In this document: piece after piece, positions 26,943 to 35,794 of the stretch
Position numbering within the stretch: the stretch's first letter is position 1
Layout of the letters: each line of letters begins with the position of its first letter
Assembly (NCBI RefSeq): GCF_022179445.1
Contig: NZ_BPQU01000014.1
Location: 36,493 to 100,492, forward strand
Length of the DNA: 64,000 nucleotides
Direction of reading: 5' to 3'
DNA from: Methylobacterium mesophilicum
Lineage (GTDB): Bacteria > Pseudomonadota > Alphaproteobacteria > Rhizobiales > Beijerinckiaceae
The notes under the pieces: model-generated
What the model was told of the DNA's origin: nothing
Database searches by the model: none
What the model saw: only the letters and a program-made list of their open reading frames with translations
Position numbers and translations under genes: made by a program

Positions 26943-27980
26943 TCATTGCATTAGGCAATAATACTCATGCATCAACCTCCTCGTGTACCGATACATAAAA
27001 GCTCGATCGAACAAATAGTGCGCGAATTCGCGCCCATTCCCCGCTATCTCACGATATGTTCCTGGCGAGCTTCGCTCGCGTTTTACAATATCAAGAACCT
27101 CTTGGTCGCTATGAACTCCGACGAAGTGCACACCGTCGATCATTGCGGGGAAATAGAAAAGAACGTGTTCGCTAGCATATTTGATAAGTACGGATTTGCT
27201 GCCGAGAACAAGAGCCGGCCGCGAGCATGCGGCTCCATTGCCGTCTATTGAGATACCAAAGCGCGAATTATAGGAAACGTCCCAGCTCACATGCCCATGA
27301 CCCCACCCTTCTTCGAGCAGAATGGCGCGAGCCTCCTCATCGCACTGAACAAGGGCCGGCAGGCGGAAGATGACCTCATCGCAGTCGCGGAAGAATCGCG
27401 CCGCTCGTAGCCGGGGAAAGGGATTGGCTCTGATAGTTTCGGCGGTTATTTCCCCGCCGCCAGACGTTGCGCCCGCGAAAGATGCCACTATGTTCTTGTC
27501 ATCGTAGTGAATTGAGTCTCTCGGGAAGTTTTCGTAAAAATCATTTGTAAGAAAATCAATGTCTGGTAAAAGAATACTTGACTGATCCACTCTTTTCTGG
27601 AAGGAAAATGTGGGCACCATCGCGAGATCAGGCGCGCAGTCATTTACGCATATGCCTAACATAAAGTCATGATGGGTAGGGGCGCCTGCAAACGCCTTTT
27701 GAAGCAAGCGGAGGTAAGCGTCTGAACGATTCTCATACGCTTGGTTTGTCGGAGAAGATCCATTTTTCTCTAACTTCGATACTTTCTCTCCGGATATTTT
27801 ATATACGTATGCCCATTCATAATTATTTAGCTCGAAAAGGCCTTTTTCGACGTTATTTTTGTCGAGGGAACGGCCCTTCCACGAAAGCAGCTGTTGTTCA
27901 ATCAAAAACGCAATCATAGCGTTTTGATCGCGGATTGACGGGGGTGCGGCCTGCCAGCTCATGGCCAGGGCATAAACCAA
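26943..27980 (-). CDS. GT90 (CAP10-like) glycosyltransferase, probably 5'-truncated
   Basis: A 345-residue frame whose C-terminal two thirds match the CAP10/GT90 fold: LLPDIDFLTNDFYENF, NIVASFAGATSGGG, RAARFFRDCDEVIFRL, the conserved YNSRFGISIDGNGAACSRPA and KSVLIKYASEHVLFYFPAMI. GT90 enzymes transfer xylose or glucose from UDP sugars in eukaryotic glycoproteins and capsules; bacterial members occur in polysaccharide loci. The frame opens right at the decayed IS66 remnant (from ~28000) and has no convincing ribosome site, so the N-terminus may be lost or replaced. AT-rich relative to the GC-rich genes. Family assignment good; donor unknown. Confidence 0.7.
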   Translation of the reverse strand: MVYALAMSWQAAPPSIRDQNAMIAFLIEQQLLSWKGRSLDKNNVEKGLFELNNYEWAYVYKISGEKVSKLEKNGSSPTNQAYENRSDAYLRLLQKAFAGAPTHHDFMLGICVNDCAPDLAMVPTFSFQKRVDQSSILLPDIDFLTNDFYENFPRDSIHYDDKNIVASFAGATSGGGEITAETIRANPFPRLRAARFFRDCDEVIFRLPALVQCDEEARAILLEEGWGHGHVSWDVSYNSRFGISIDGNGAACSRPALVLGSKSVLIKYASEHVLFYFPAMIDGVHFVGVHSDQEVLDIVKRERSSPGTYREIAGNGREFAHYLFDRAFMYRYTRRLMHEYYCLMQ

Positions 27981-28019
27981 GTCCTCTTTTTGGGCTAGGG
28001 CGTCTGTGCGGCGGCGCTT

Positions 28020-28922
28020 CTCCGGACTGGCCTAATCCCTGTCGGCCCGGATCACGAGCAAGATGCCGGCGCGCCTCACCGAGATGTCCCGAGTCGAGGG
28101 CGAGATGCGTGGGCAGCCGGCCGGCCGTGCTGCGCTCCCTTTGGCCCGTGTTCCTAGGACGCGTAGCCTTCGACCCGGAGCACGCCTGCAAACTCGCAGA
28201 GACGCGCGATCGGTCGTCCGGCGGGTGCGGTCGGACGCGTAAACACAGGCGATGCCGGACGGGTCCGATCCGCCCCACGGTACCGTCGTCGCACGCATAC
28301 GCGAGAGTTGGCGGGTTTTGGTACGGTCGCGTGTTGGATTGAGCGCCGGCTTTGTGGTCTCGTCGGCAAACAGCTTGCCAGAGCGTTTCATCCTGTCGAT
28401 CAGTAATGAGCGGCCCAGGTTGACGCTCTGGCGGGCGAAGATCTGTGCCTGCCAGAAAAGCGATACGTGGTGGGCGTACGTGGAGATGAGGACTTGCGCG
28501 ACGAGAGCGTCGGTCCGCACTCGATCAGCCGGGCCGGCGCCAGGGCCTGCACGATCGCGCCCGCGCAGATTCGGTAGGCATAGTGCGGGCGGAGGATCAC
28601 CAGCACCCGGAACTGTGCCGTCATCAGGTCGGAGCGTTCGAATATCTCCTGGCTGATTCGGTGCAGGGCATCTGAGCAGCGAGGACAGGCGGTGCTGTCA
28701 AGGTCGACGAGGCACTCGACCCGCAGCAGGTAGGCGGGCAGCGCCTCACGGTTTATGCGCCGCTCGGCCCGCCACGCCTGCTTCTTGACCGGCTCGCTCT
28801 CCCTCGGCGGTAGAGCCTGCGTCCTCGACCTGCTCGCCCTCCTTCAGCCCGAGCACAGCTGATCTTCGGGCAGGTTCTCGGCCTGGCGTCCGAAGCAGTG
28901 ACGCTGGATGGTCAGGTTGCGC
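28020..28922 (-). pseudogene. IS66-family TnpC, decayed and cut by IS630
   Basis: Pieces in different frames follow TnpC order: RNLTIQRHCFGRQAENLPED, LPAYLLRVECLVDLDSTACP, AQFRVLVILRPHYAYRICAG, IVQALAPARLIECG, LVAQVLISTYAHHVSLFWQA, GKLFADETTKPALNPTRDRT and ACVYASDRTRR, ending near FAGVLRVEGYAS. The N-terminal side stops at 28922 where an IS630 element begins. Many frameshifts; dead. Confidence 0.8.
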
Positions 28923-29803
28923 TAGAGCCGTGCCCTGGCGGGTTGAATCGCGCGGGGTAGGCGATCTGGCTGGCGTGTGATTCACTGGATGGGCTTGTGA
29001 TGGAGGATCGCCATGCCTTCAGCCCTGTCGGTGGATCTGCGCGAGCGTGTGGTCGCTGCGATTGAAGCGGGTGCATCGCGGCGTCAGGCGGCCAAACGCT
29101 TCGGGGTCGGGGCGGCCAGCGCGGTCCGTTGGTACGAGCGCTTCCGTCAGAACGGGCAGATCGCGCCCAAGCCCATGGGCGGCGACCGCAACTCGCAGCG
29201 TCTGGAAGCGCAGGCGGCCCTGATCCTTCGGCTCAACGAAGAACACCCGCTCTCCTTCTTGCGGGAACTGCGCGACAGGCTCTCGGACCGCGGCGTCCGG
29301 GCGAGCACGAGCAGTTTGTCGCGCTTCTTCGCCCGGCATGGGATCACCCGTAAAAAGGGGCTGTCCACGCGGCCGAGCAGGAGCGGCCGGATGTGAAGGC
29401 TGCACGCGAGGACTGGTTCGAGCGACAACCCGATCTGGATCCAGATCGCCTGGTTTTCCTCGACGAGACGGCCGCCACGACGAAGATGGTCCGCCGCTAT
29501 GGTCGTGCTCCGTGCGGTCAGCGCTGCCGGATCGCCGTGCCTCACGGGCACTACAAGACCACCACCATCACCGCCGCCCTGCGCGCCACGGGACTGATCG
29601 CCAGGACCGTCTTCGATGGGGCTACGAATGGTATGCGTTTCCGGGCCTACGTCACCGACACCCTGGCTCCGGTGCTGAGGCCCGGTGACACCGTCATCCT
29701 CGACAATTTGAACGCCCACAAGGTCGCCGGGGTGCGCGAGGCCATCGAGGCGGTCGGCGCACGGGTTCTATACCTCCCGCCCTACAGTCCCGACTTCAAT
29801 CCG

Positions 29804-31139
29804 TGTATGGATGGCTCCTGCGGGTCAAGGATGTCGGATCGGTTCGGGTGAACTGGTCGGTTGCGGCCATGTATACGGCGTCTGATCTGCAGCGGGATCG
29901 CCGCGCGCCCTGATGAAGTCCGCTTGGAGAACAGGTCCCACTCAATCGAGCGCGCTCGAAGCGCTTCGGATTGATCGGGGTGTCCTGGTTCTTCCTCTCC
30001 GTTTGTTCGCCATCACCTCACGTCGCCCTGACCGTTCGTTCAGCCGTTCAGGCGGTGGTCGCCTGCGGCTGGTAGCGTGAGCCGTCCCTGAGGACAGCGA
30101 AGATCGTTCTTGCCATGCGATGTGCCAACGCGATGGCGGCGACTTTCGTCTTCTTTCGGGCCAGCATGTCGGACAGCCAGTCCTGTCTCGGGCCGCACCT
30201 GGATCTCACCATGATCTGCGACATGGCGCCTAGATAAAGCAGCCGCCGAATATACCGGTTACCCATCTTCGAGATTCGGCCGATCCTCTGTTTACCGCCG
30301 GTGGAATGCGGCTTGGGGGTCAGGCCGAGCCAGGCGGCATAGTCTCGCGCGCAGTCGAAGTTACCGACGTCCGGCGTCGTCGCTGCGATGATCGTCGCCG
30401 AGAGCTTGCCGACCCCCGGGATCGTCGCCAGACGCTGGCTCGTCTCGCATTGGGCGTGGGTCGCTTCGATCTCGCCCGTCAACCGCTCGATCCGCGTATC
30501 GGTGTCGACCAACTGCTCGAAGAGCAGACTGACGGGCAATCGGGCCGCGTCCGGCAGTTGGTGCAGTTGTGTCCTCAGCCGATCGACATTCTGCGCGCCC
30601 TTGGCTGCGATGACGCCGAACTCCGTCATGTGAGCGCGGATCGCGTTGCCGATCTGCGTGCGCTGGCGGACCAGAAGATCCCGCGTGCGGTGGAGAACCA
30701 GGACCGCAGAGCAGGCTTCGCTCTTCACCGCGACAAACCGCATGGAGGGACGCGTGACCGCTTCACAGATGGCGGCCGCGTCGGCTGCGTCCGTCTTCCC
30801 GCGCTTCACATAAGGCTTTACGTAAGACGGCGGCATCAGCCGGACGTCATGCCCCAGTTCCTGAAGCCTGCGCCCCCAGTCGTGAGCGCCCCCGCAAGCT
30901 TCCATGCCGACCAAACATCGCGGCTGCTTCCCGAAAAACGCGAGCAGCTGGCTTCGACGGAGTTGGCGACGCACGAGAACACGACCGCTCGCATCGACAC
31001 CGTGGATTTGGAAAACGCTCTTCGCGAGGTCGATACCGACCGTAACAAGTTCGGACATGGGTGGCTCCTCAGCTTGAGGCGACAACATCCCGACTATGCC
31101 CAACGCAACGCCGGGAGCAGGAGCCATCCACACCATCAA
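29804..31139 (-). mobile_element. IS110/IS1111-family element inserted in IS630
   Basis: Near-terminal inverted repeats are TGTATGGATGGCTCCTGC (from 29804) and, from the other end, TGTGGATGGCTCCTGC. No target duplication is visible: the host frame is restored by simple excision at 29803/31140, as expected for this family. The element carries one intact transposase gene and could be active. Confidence 0.85.
30048..31058 (-). CDS. IS110-family transposase, intact
   Basis: A 336-residue DEDD-type transposase. The frame is open from 31139, but ATG 31058 (MSELVTVGIDLAKSVFQIHG) has GAGGAGCC directly upstream and gives the usual N-terminus with the first Asp (VGIDLAK). RCLVGMEACGGAHDWGRRLQ and YVKRGKTDAADAAAICEA are the other RuvC-like blocks, and the Tnp20 half shows TIPGVGKLSATIIAATTPD, YAAWLGLTPK.HSTGGK and MGNRYIRRLLYLGA with the conserved serine region. 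All motifs present; probably functional. Confidence 0.93.
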   Translation of the reverse strand: MSELVTVGIDLAKSVFQIHGVDASGRVLVRRQLRRSQLLAFFGKQPRCLVGMEACGGAHDWGRRLQELGHDVRLMPPSYVKPYVKRGKTDAADAAAICEAVTRPSMRFVAVKSEACSAVLVLHRTRDLLVRQRTQIGNAIRAHMTEFGVIAAKGAQNVDRLRTQLHQLPDAARLPVSLLFEQLVDTDTRIERLTGEIEATHAQCETSQRLATIPGVGKLSATIIAATTPDVGNFDCARDYAAWLGLTPKPHSTGGKQRIGRISKMGNRYIRRLLYLGAMSQIMVRSRCGPRQDWLSDMLARKKTKVAAIALAHRMARTIFAVLRDGSRYQPQATTA

Positions 31140-31320
31140 TCGAGCAGGTCTTTGCCAAGGTCAAAGCCCTCCTCCGGACGGCTGCAGCACGGACCGCCGC
31201 CGGCCTGACCATCGCCATCGAGGACGCGTTCGCCGCCGTCCGACCGGATGAGTGCCGAAACTACCTTACCGCTGCTGGATACGATGCCTATGAGCCAACC
31301 TGAAAGGGCACGGCTCTAGG

Positions 31321-32373
31321 TGTTTGGTCCCGCCGTGTGGTGATACATCTGATGCCACATGGAGGGACGCGCTCTGGAACAGATTCTCCACGGCAGCGCC
31401 ACAACGACAGAGACGGTCCGTCGGGCAATCCAAGCTCGTAAAGAGAGCGTGAGAGCCGCCGCGAAGCACTATGGGATCAGCCCGACCACCGTGCAGAAGT
31501 GGCGGTCACGTCCGACCAGCACCGATGCGCGGATGGGACCGAAGGAGCCTCACTCCACCGTCCTGAGCCTGGAGCACGAGGCGGTCATCGTCGCCTTTCG
31601 CCGGCACACCCTGCTGCCACTGGATGACTGCCTCTACGCGCTCCAAACCAGCATCCCGCACCTGACCCGCTCAAGTCTCCACCGCTGTCTCCAGCGTCAC
31701 GGCATCAGTCGACTGCCGGAAATAGACGGCGACAAGCCCAAGCGTTCGCGCGCCAAAGCCTACCCGATCGGCTACTTTCACATCGACATCGCACAGGTCA
31801 GCACCGAACAAGGCAAGCTCCACCTGTTCGTTGCCATCGACCGCACGAGCAAATTTGCCTTCGTTCAACTTCACGAGAAGGCAACTCAGCGGATCGCAGC
31901 GGCCTTTCCACGCGATCTGGTCGCGGCCGTGCCCTACACGATCCACACGGTCCTGACCGACAACGGCATTCAGTTCACCGACAACAAGCCGGTGAACGCG
32001 GAGGCCGAAGCGAAGGCGGCCGCCTACTGGGCGACCAAGGACGGGCCGCGCCTGTACCGCTGGCATTCGTTCGAATGGGCCTGCGAGCAGAGCAAGATCG
32101 AGCATCGCCTGACCAAACCACGCTGCCCGTGGACGAACGGCCAGGTCGAGCGGATGAACCGCACCATCAAGGACGCCACGGTCAAGCGCTACCATTACAC
32201 CGACAACGACGAGCTGCGCCGCCACCTGCAACTGTTCGTGGAGGCCTACAACTACGGTCATCGGCTGAAGACCCTGCGAGGCCTCACCCCCTACGAATTT
32301 ATCTGCCAGACCTGGACGAAAGAGCCCGGACGCTTCATGCTCGATCCGTCACACCACATGCCGGGACCAAACA
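31321..32373 (+). mobile_element. IS481-family element, apparently complete
   Basis: Ends are TGTTTGGTCCCGCCGTGTGG at the left and, read inward, TGTTTGGTCCCGGCATGTGG at the right. Six-base flanks are TCTAGG and TCTAGA, a near-perfect target duplication around CTAG. The target itself is the TA junction between two IS630 ends facing each other (GGCTCTAGAGCC). CTAG is the known preferred site of Bordetella IS481 (NCTAGN). Confidence 0.88.
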
Positions 32374-32378
32374 TCTAG
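31359..32378 (+). CDS. IS481-family transposase, intact
   Basis: A 339-residue protein with an N-terminal HTH (AAKHYGISPTTVQKWRSRP) and an rve integrase core: YFHIDIAQVSTEQGKLHLFV (first Asp), TVLTDNGIQFTDN (second Asp) and PWTNGQVERMNRTIKDATVK (Glu). All three catalytic residues are present. The frame crosses the right inverted repeat and its TAG stop (32376-32378) lies in the duplicated target, so the stop codon is provided by the CTAG insertion site. Probably functional. Confidence 0.93.
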   Translation: MEGRALEQILHGSATTTETVRRAIQARKESVRAAAKHYGISPTTVQKWRSRPTSTDARMGPKEPHSTVLSLEHEAVIVAFRRHTLLPLDDCLYALQTSIPHLTRSSLHRCLQRHGISRLPEIDGDKPKRSRAKAYPIGYFHIDIAQVSTEQGKLHLFVAIDRTSKFAFVQLHEKATQRIAAAFPRDLVAAVPYTIHTVLTDNGIQFTDNKPVNAEAEAKAAAYWATKDGPRLYRWHSFEWACEQSKIEHRLTKPRCPWTNGQVERMNRTIKDATVKRYHYTDNDELRRHLQLFVEAYNYGHRLKTLRGLTPYEFICQTWTKEPGRFMLDPSHHMPGPNI

Positions 32379-32650
32379 AGCCGTACCCTTTCAGGTTGGC
32401 TCATAGGCATCGTATCCAGCAGCGGTGAGGTAGTTCCGGCATTCGTCGGGTTTGAAGGCGGCGAAGGCATTCCGGATGGCGTCACAGAGGTCGGCAACGG
32501 TACGCTTTGCGGCCGATCGGAGGATATCCTTGAGCTTGGCGAAGGCGAGTTCGATGGGATTGAGATCAGGGCTGTAGAGCAGCCGTGCACCGACTGCCTC
32601 GATCGGCTCGCGCACGCCTTTGAACTTGTGGGCCGTTAGGTTGGTGCGGC
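32378..32650 (-). pseudogene. Second IS630-family transposase, C-terminal remnant
   Basis: Read on the minus strand: NLTAHKFKGVREPIEAVGAR, LLYSPDLNPIELAFAKLKDI and ECRNYLTAAGYDAYEPT. The end GAGCCGTACCCTTTCAGGTT at 32378 mirrors that of the first IS630, so the two copies stood tail to tail. The N-terminal two thirds are lost where the next gene begins at ~32650. Confidence 0.82.
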
Positions 32651-32651
32651 C

Positions 32652-34118
32652 ATGCTGTCGCCCATTTGCGGCGCCACGGAAATTGAACCTTCCCCGCGCA
32701 AATTGCGTCGAGTAGAACCACTTGCAAAGAAACAGCTGACTCCTGTTGAGCGACAAATGAAGCATCTGAAGCTGACACCTGACATCACGGTCCTTAAATC
32801 AGTGAAGCCAAAAAGCCGCACCTTCCTTCCGTGGGCATCCGGGGTCCGTTTAAAAGCCAAGGTCGGCATCGCTTTCAGCACCAAAGATCGAACGCATCTC
32901 ACGCGCCAAACATTTCCAATGGTGCTGGATGAGCCTAATAGTGATGTTTACTGGATGGATGGGAGTAGCTCGAGAGACGGTATCAATATTTACACAGAAT
33001 ATGCCGCTAGAAATCAAAACCTAATAGAAATTCATCATGGGATCGTGGGCGGACCAGACTTGGCTATACTGTATTCGCTCAACTATTTGCTAAATAAAGG
33101 GTACGATTATGTGTGTCTAATCGAGAACGATGTTTTGCTGGAGCGGGGCTGGCTGCCGCGTCTACTCGAGCTTTTTGAGGTTGGGCGGCAACGTGGCTTG
33201 CACGTTGGAGCTGTGTCGGCGCGTACCTTGAACAAGCGCGTTCTCTACCAATTTCCTGATCATGCGGTGATGATCAATCTGGGTGCTGGCATGGTGATGT
33301 TTTCACGTGCCGCAGCTAAAAAAGTTCTACAATATTATAGAACTGCGACTTTCGGTGAAATTCGTACTGCCTTTGCTGGTATAACAGGAAAAGATATTGC
33401 AACACTGTGGGAGATAGGTGGCCCAGAAATAGAGGGCGCCTCGTCGAATATTGCGTTTGAATCTTTTCCGACATCAACAGATTGGTTCTACGATGCTATT
33501 CTCTTGCTATCCGGATTTGTATCTCTGGCGACCATTCCAAGTATGGCTAAAAATATCGATGTGGATTTAGAGTCATTTCTTGGAATCAGGGAGGTGCGCA
33601 AAGAAGACAAGCCTTCGGGCTTTCCGCATGAGAGCTTCGCTGGATTTGTGCGCAATCATCAAGAGCTGACGGCCCGAGGCATTGAGCATCTAATTGGACC
33701 TATTCACAAAGTTTCTAGCGGTAAATTTGTCTACTTCCCGCACCAAATTTTATGGAGCGGTTTTGGCTTTGTGGAAGGTGATTATAGTTTCAGATGGGAA
33801 CAAGTTTATGGCCCGCTGAATATAGTCTTGGCCGTAGGCAGCGCTATTATCTTCCATGTTGTTGGAGGCAAGTGCGACTTGTCGTTCCACGTCCGGCCGA
33901 ATGGTGGCCAATGCGAGATTCGCTTCGCTGAACGCTCGATACACATTCAACTTTGTGCGGATCAAGGTAGCATCCACACAGTCGCGCTCGACATTCCATA
34001 CGGACCTAAAAGTCGCGTCGAAATTCGAGCGCTTACCCCGGGCGTTACTTGGCGGGGCGTCGAATGCGACTCAATCCAGCCAACTTTAATGGCGAAGATC
34101 AATCATGCACCTGAGTGA
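32652..34118 (+). CDS. GT-A-type glycosyltransferase-like protein
   Basis: A 488-residue protein. Around residues 75-240 it looks like a GT2-type GT-A domain: VGIAFSTKDRTHLTRQTFPM, VYWMDGSSS, AARNQNLIEIHHGIVGGPDL and the metal-site region YVCLIENDVLLERGWLPRLL. The C-terminal ~130 residues are beta-rich (FVEGDYSFRWEQVYGP) and could be a carbohydrate-binding or lectin-like domain. The ATG at 32652 lies at the edge of an IS630 remnant, so the first residues may be foreign; ATG 32757 (MKHLKLTPDITVLKSV) is an alternative start. It overlaps the convergent gene at 34103 by 16 bases. AT-richer than most neighbours. Function in glycan synthesis inferred. Confidence 0.65.
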   Translation: MLSPICGATEIEPSPRKLRRVEPLAKKQLTPVERQMKHLKLTPDITVLKSVKPKSRTFLPWASGVRLKAKVGIAFSTKDRTHLTRQTFPMVLDEPNSDVYWMDGSSSRDGINIYTEYAARNQNLIEIHHGIVGGPDLAILYSLNYLLNKGYDYVCLIENDVLLERGWLPRLLELFEVGRQRGLHVGAVSARTLNKRVLYQFPDHAVMINLGAGMVMFSRAAAKKVLQYYRTATFGEIRTAFAGITGKDIATLWEIGGPEIEGASSNIAFESFPTSTDWFYDAILLLSGFVSLATIPSMAKNIDVDLESFLGIREVRKEDKPSGFPHESFAGFVRNHQELTARGIEHLIGPIHKVSSGKFVYFPHQILWSGFGFVEGDYSFRWEQVYGPLNIVLAVGSAIIFHVVGGKCDLSFHVRPNGGQCEIRFAERSIHIQLCADQGSIHTVALDIPYGPKSRVEIRALTPGVTWRGVECDSIQPTLMAKINHAPE

Positions 34119-35116
34119 TATTGAATCGAATCGAGGTCATTGAGCCAAGCGCCGAGTAAATCCAACTCGCCCTGGCTAACTAGCTCATGCGCGATGAGGC
34201 GTTCATAGCAAATTCGCATAGCTTCCGGGATTTGCTCGATTCCAACGGGCACCTTGATTTTTTCAAGCATGTCCCGGATCGCTGCATTGTGCAGATATCC
34301 TGGCACCTCTTCAGCGAAGTCACGCATGAGGTCGTGGGCGTTGCGCTCCTGATAGACCGTGGCGGCGTGGAACAGCACGCCCCAGCCATTCGCGTAGGCA
34401 ATTCGCTGGGCCACGAAGCTGCGCCAGATGTCCGTCATCCGGAACGAGCAGTAATACGGCAGATACAGGAGAGGGAACGCATCCTGCCACCAAGTCGTGT
34501 TTTGACTATTGAACGGGCACCACGCACCCCGCAGAGCGACCGGCTCGCTCTGATCGAAACGGAACGGAATGGGCAGAAGCAACCGATAGATCGCGTCCAC
34601 ATCGGGATTGTCGTCGGCCAATCCCTGCTGGATCGGACAATAGACCGCCTCGGCGGCGCCGAGCTCGGGCAGGGGCGCGTTGACCTGATCAAGCGGCAGG
34701 CCGCGCGGCCAGACGAGGCCGTCGTGGAAGTAGCGGTAGACGTTTGTCCAGGCCGGTGCCGCGACAACCCGGGCGCTGACCGTAGCTTTTCGGGGCTGCC
34801 AGAATTCAGGACGGGGGATGTTGTCGTCGTCGGTCTCGATCAGGATCGTGGCACCCGCCGCGATGGCGTTAAGATAACCAATGTTCTTGCGCGCATAATG
34901 CTGTGCGGGTGCAATCTCCGCATAGCGAAAGCCCGTCCGAGCTTGCGCGTCGAGGCTAAGATAGGTCGCCCCTGGCTGGGTGAATTCCGGCGGGCTTTTG
35001 TGATCTCCGACTATTACGAACTGGGCATTGAGCAGTGCTGCATCGCGGGCAATTTCGACGACTGCGCGCGTCGGATGATTGATGCTCGTGACGACGACAG
35101 CGTATTTATTCGACAT
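34103..35116 (-). CDS. STELLO/DUF288-like glycosyltransferase
   Basis: A 337-residue protein. I use ATG 35116 (MSNKYAVVVTSINHPTRAV) with GAGGG upstream; a GTG three codons earlier is possible. Family blocks are FVIVGDHKSPPEFTQPGATY, AQHYARKNIGYLNAIAAGAT followed by ILIETDDDNIPRPEFW (a DxDD-type metal site), and LRGAWCPFNSQNTTWWQDAF, MTDIWRSFVAQRIAYANGW. These resemble the DUF288/STELLO family, known mainly from plants and animals where members influence polysaccharide synthesis. It should act in the cytoplasm on a nucleotide sugar; substrate unknown. Family call is from memory of motifs, hence moderate. Confidence 0.7.
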   Translation of the reverse strand: MSNKYAVVVTSINHPTRAVVEIARDAALLNAQFVIVGDHKSPPEFTQPGATYLSLDAQARTGFRYAEIAPAQHYARKNIGYLNAIAAGATILIETDDDNIPRPEFWQPRKATVSARVVAAPAWTNVYRYFHDGLVWPRGLPLDQVNAPLPELGAAEAVYCPIQQGLADDNPDVDAIYRLLLPIPFRFDQSEPVALRGAWCPFNSQNTTWWQDAFPLLYLPYYCSFRMTDIWRSFVAQRIAYANGWGVLFHAATVYQERNAHDLMRDFAEEVPGYLHNAAIRDMLEKIKVPVGIEQIPEAMRICYERLIAHELVSQGELDLLGAWLNDLDSIQYHSGA

Positions 35117-35343
35117 TGATCCCACACGCCCTCGCTTCGACTGTACGGATCTAGCTTGACTGAGCTCAGAAATCGAAATCCGTTAGCCACGTCCCCGTGT
35201 AGACGATGGCGTGCACGGCTGGAAGGCCCGCCAAGACGTAAAGTCAGGTCTGACCTGAATGGCTTCGAGCGGTTCTCCAGCTATCGGACGAAACCGGATC
35301 AAACTATGTGCCCACCAATCTAGGAGTTCACAGCGAAATCCGT

Positions 35344-35589
35344 CTACTCCTGCGTCTCGCCCGCCCCAAGATCCGCGATCACCGCGCGCCCGGCCGCTGT
35401 AAGGAACCACGACGGGTCGCTGCGCCCCACTCCGCGCACGTGGCGCTCCTCGACCAGGCCCATTTCGATCAGCACCGGCATGTAGCTCGGGTACGCCTGG
35501 CGCCGGAGCCCTGGCGGCTGTCCGGAGCAGGCCCGGAGCGCCAGGAGCGCGCGGCCGCGGATTGGGGCGCGTGGTTCGGGCGGCAGGGC
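35344..35589 (-). CDS. Small winged-helix-like protein, start unclear
   Basis: The frame reads RGRALLALRACSGQPPGLRR then YMPVLIEMGLVEERHVRGVG and FLTAAGRAVIADLGAGETQE, which has the helix-helix-wing look of a small DNA-binding or phage-type protein. It directly continues the frame of the upstream membrane-protein gene after a single TAA, and no ATG, GTG or TTG occurs before the internal ATG of YMPVL. Either the start codon is unusual, the gene is frameshifted, or only the last 45 residues are made. Confidence 0.45.
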   Translation of the reverse strand, partial: ALPPEPRAPIRGRALLALRACSGQPPGLRRQAYPSYMPVLIEMGLVEERHVRGVGRSDPSWFLTAAGRAVIADLGAGETQE

Positions 35590-35790
35590 TTAGCGCCCCT
35601 CGACCCACACGAGCAGGGCCGCCGAGGCTACCAGCCCAACACAGAAGATCGCGGCTGCCACAACATCCCGGCGGTCAATCTCCCGCCCATCTCGGGCCGC
35701 CGTAAGCATCCTCGAGGCCATGAAACCGCCGCCCGCGCCCGACAGCAGGACGGCGGCGATCAGGATCCAGCCGGCGAGAGTTTGAGGCAT
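35590..35790 (-). CDS. Small membrane protein, two transmembrane segments
   Basis: Starting at ATG 35790 (MPQTLAGWILIAAVLLSGAG) this gives a 66-residue protein with two hydrophobic helices separated by a charged loop (RDGREIDRRDVV), then VAAAIFCVGLVASAALLVWV. The start is a few bases after the stop of the preceding small gene, so the cluster looks cotranscribed. Such proteins in phage-like cassettes can be holins, but nothing specific proves it here. Confidence 0.55.
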   Translation of the reverse strand: MPQTLAGWILIAAVLLSGAGGGFMASRMLTAARDGREIDRRDVVAAAIFCVGLVASAALLVWVEGR

Positions 35791-35794
35791 CGCG

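Larger units (their letters stand above)
29013..31303 (+). pseudogene. IS630-family transposase, split by IS110 insertion
   Basis: The N-terminal HTH part (29013-29396: SVDLRERVVAAIEAGASRRQ, RFGVGAASAVRWYERF) ends at a stop; a second frame from 29393 carries the catalytic part: LVFLDETAATTKMVRRYGR (first Asp), GDTVILDNLNAHK (second Asp) and YLPPYSPDFNP at 29803. After the IS110 insertion it resumes at 31140 with IEQVFAKVKALLRTAAART and CRNYLTAAGYDAYEPT. Joining 29803 to 31140 restores the normal DFNPIEQ.FAKVK (catalytic Glu) exactly in frame. Two-frame organisation before the insertion is common in IS630 and may reflect programmed frameshifting. Confidence 0.9.
28925..31316 (+). mobile_element. 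IS630-family element, interrupted by an IS110-family element
   Basis: The left end GAGCCGTGCCCTGGCGGGTT at 28925 is the inverted match of the right end, which reads inward GAGCCGTGCCCTTTCAGGTT from 31316. Both ends are flanked by TA (28923-28924 and 31317-31318), the target duplication typical of IS630. Removing the IS110 copy (29804-31139) leaves a normal-size IS630 of about 1.06 kb. It sits in an older IS66 tnpC gene. Confidence 0.88.

Noticed and set aside
30306..31208. 300-codon frame antisense to the IS110 transposase
   Set aside because: Shadow of the intact transposase; no recognisable motif.
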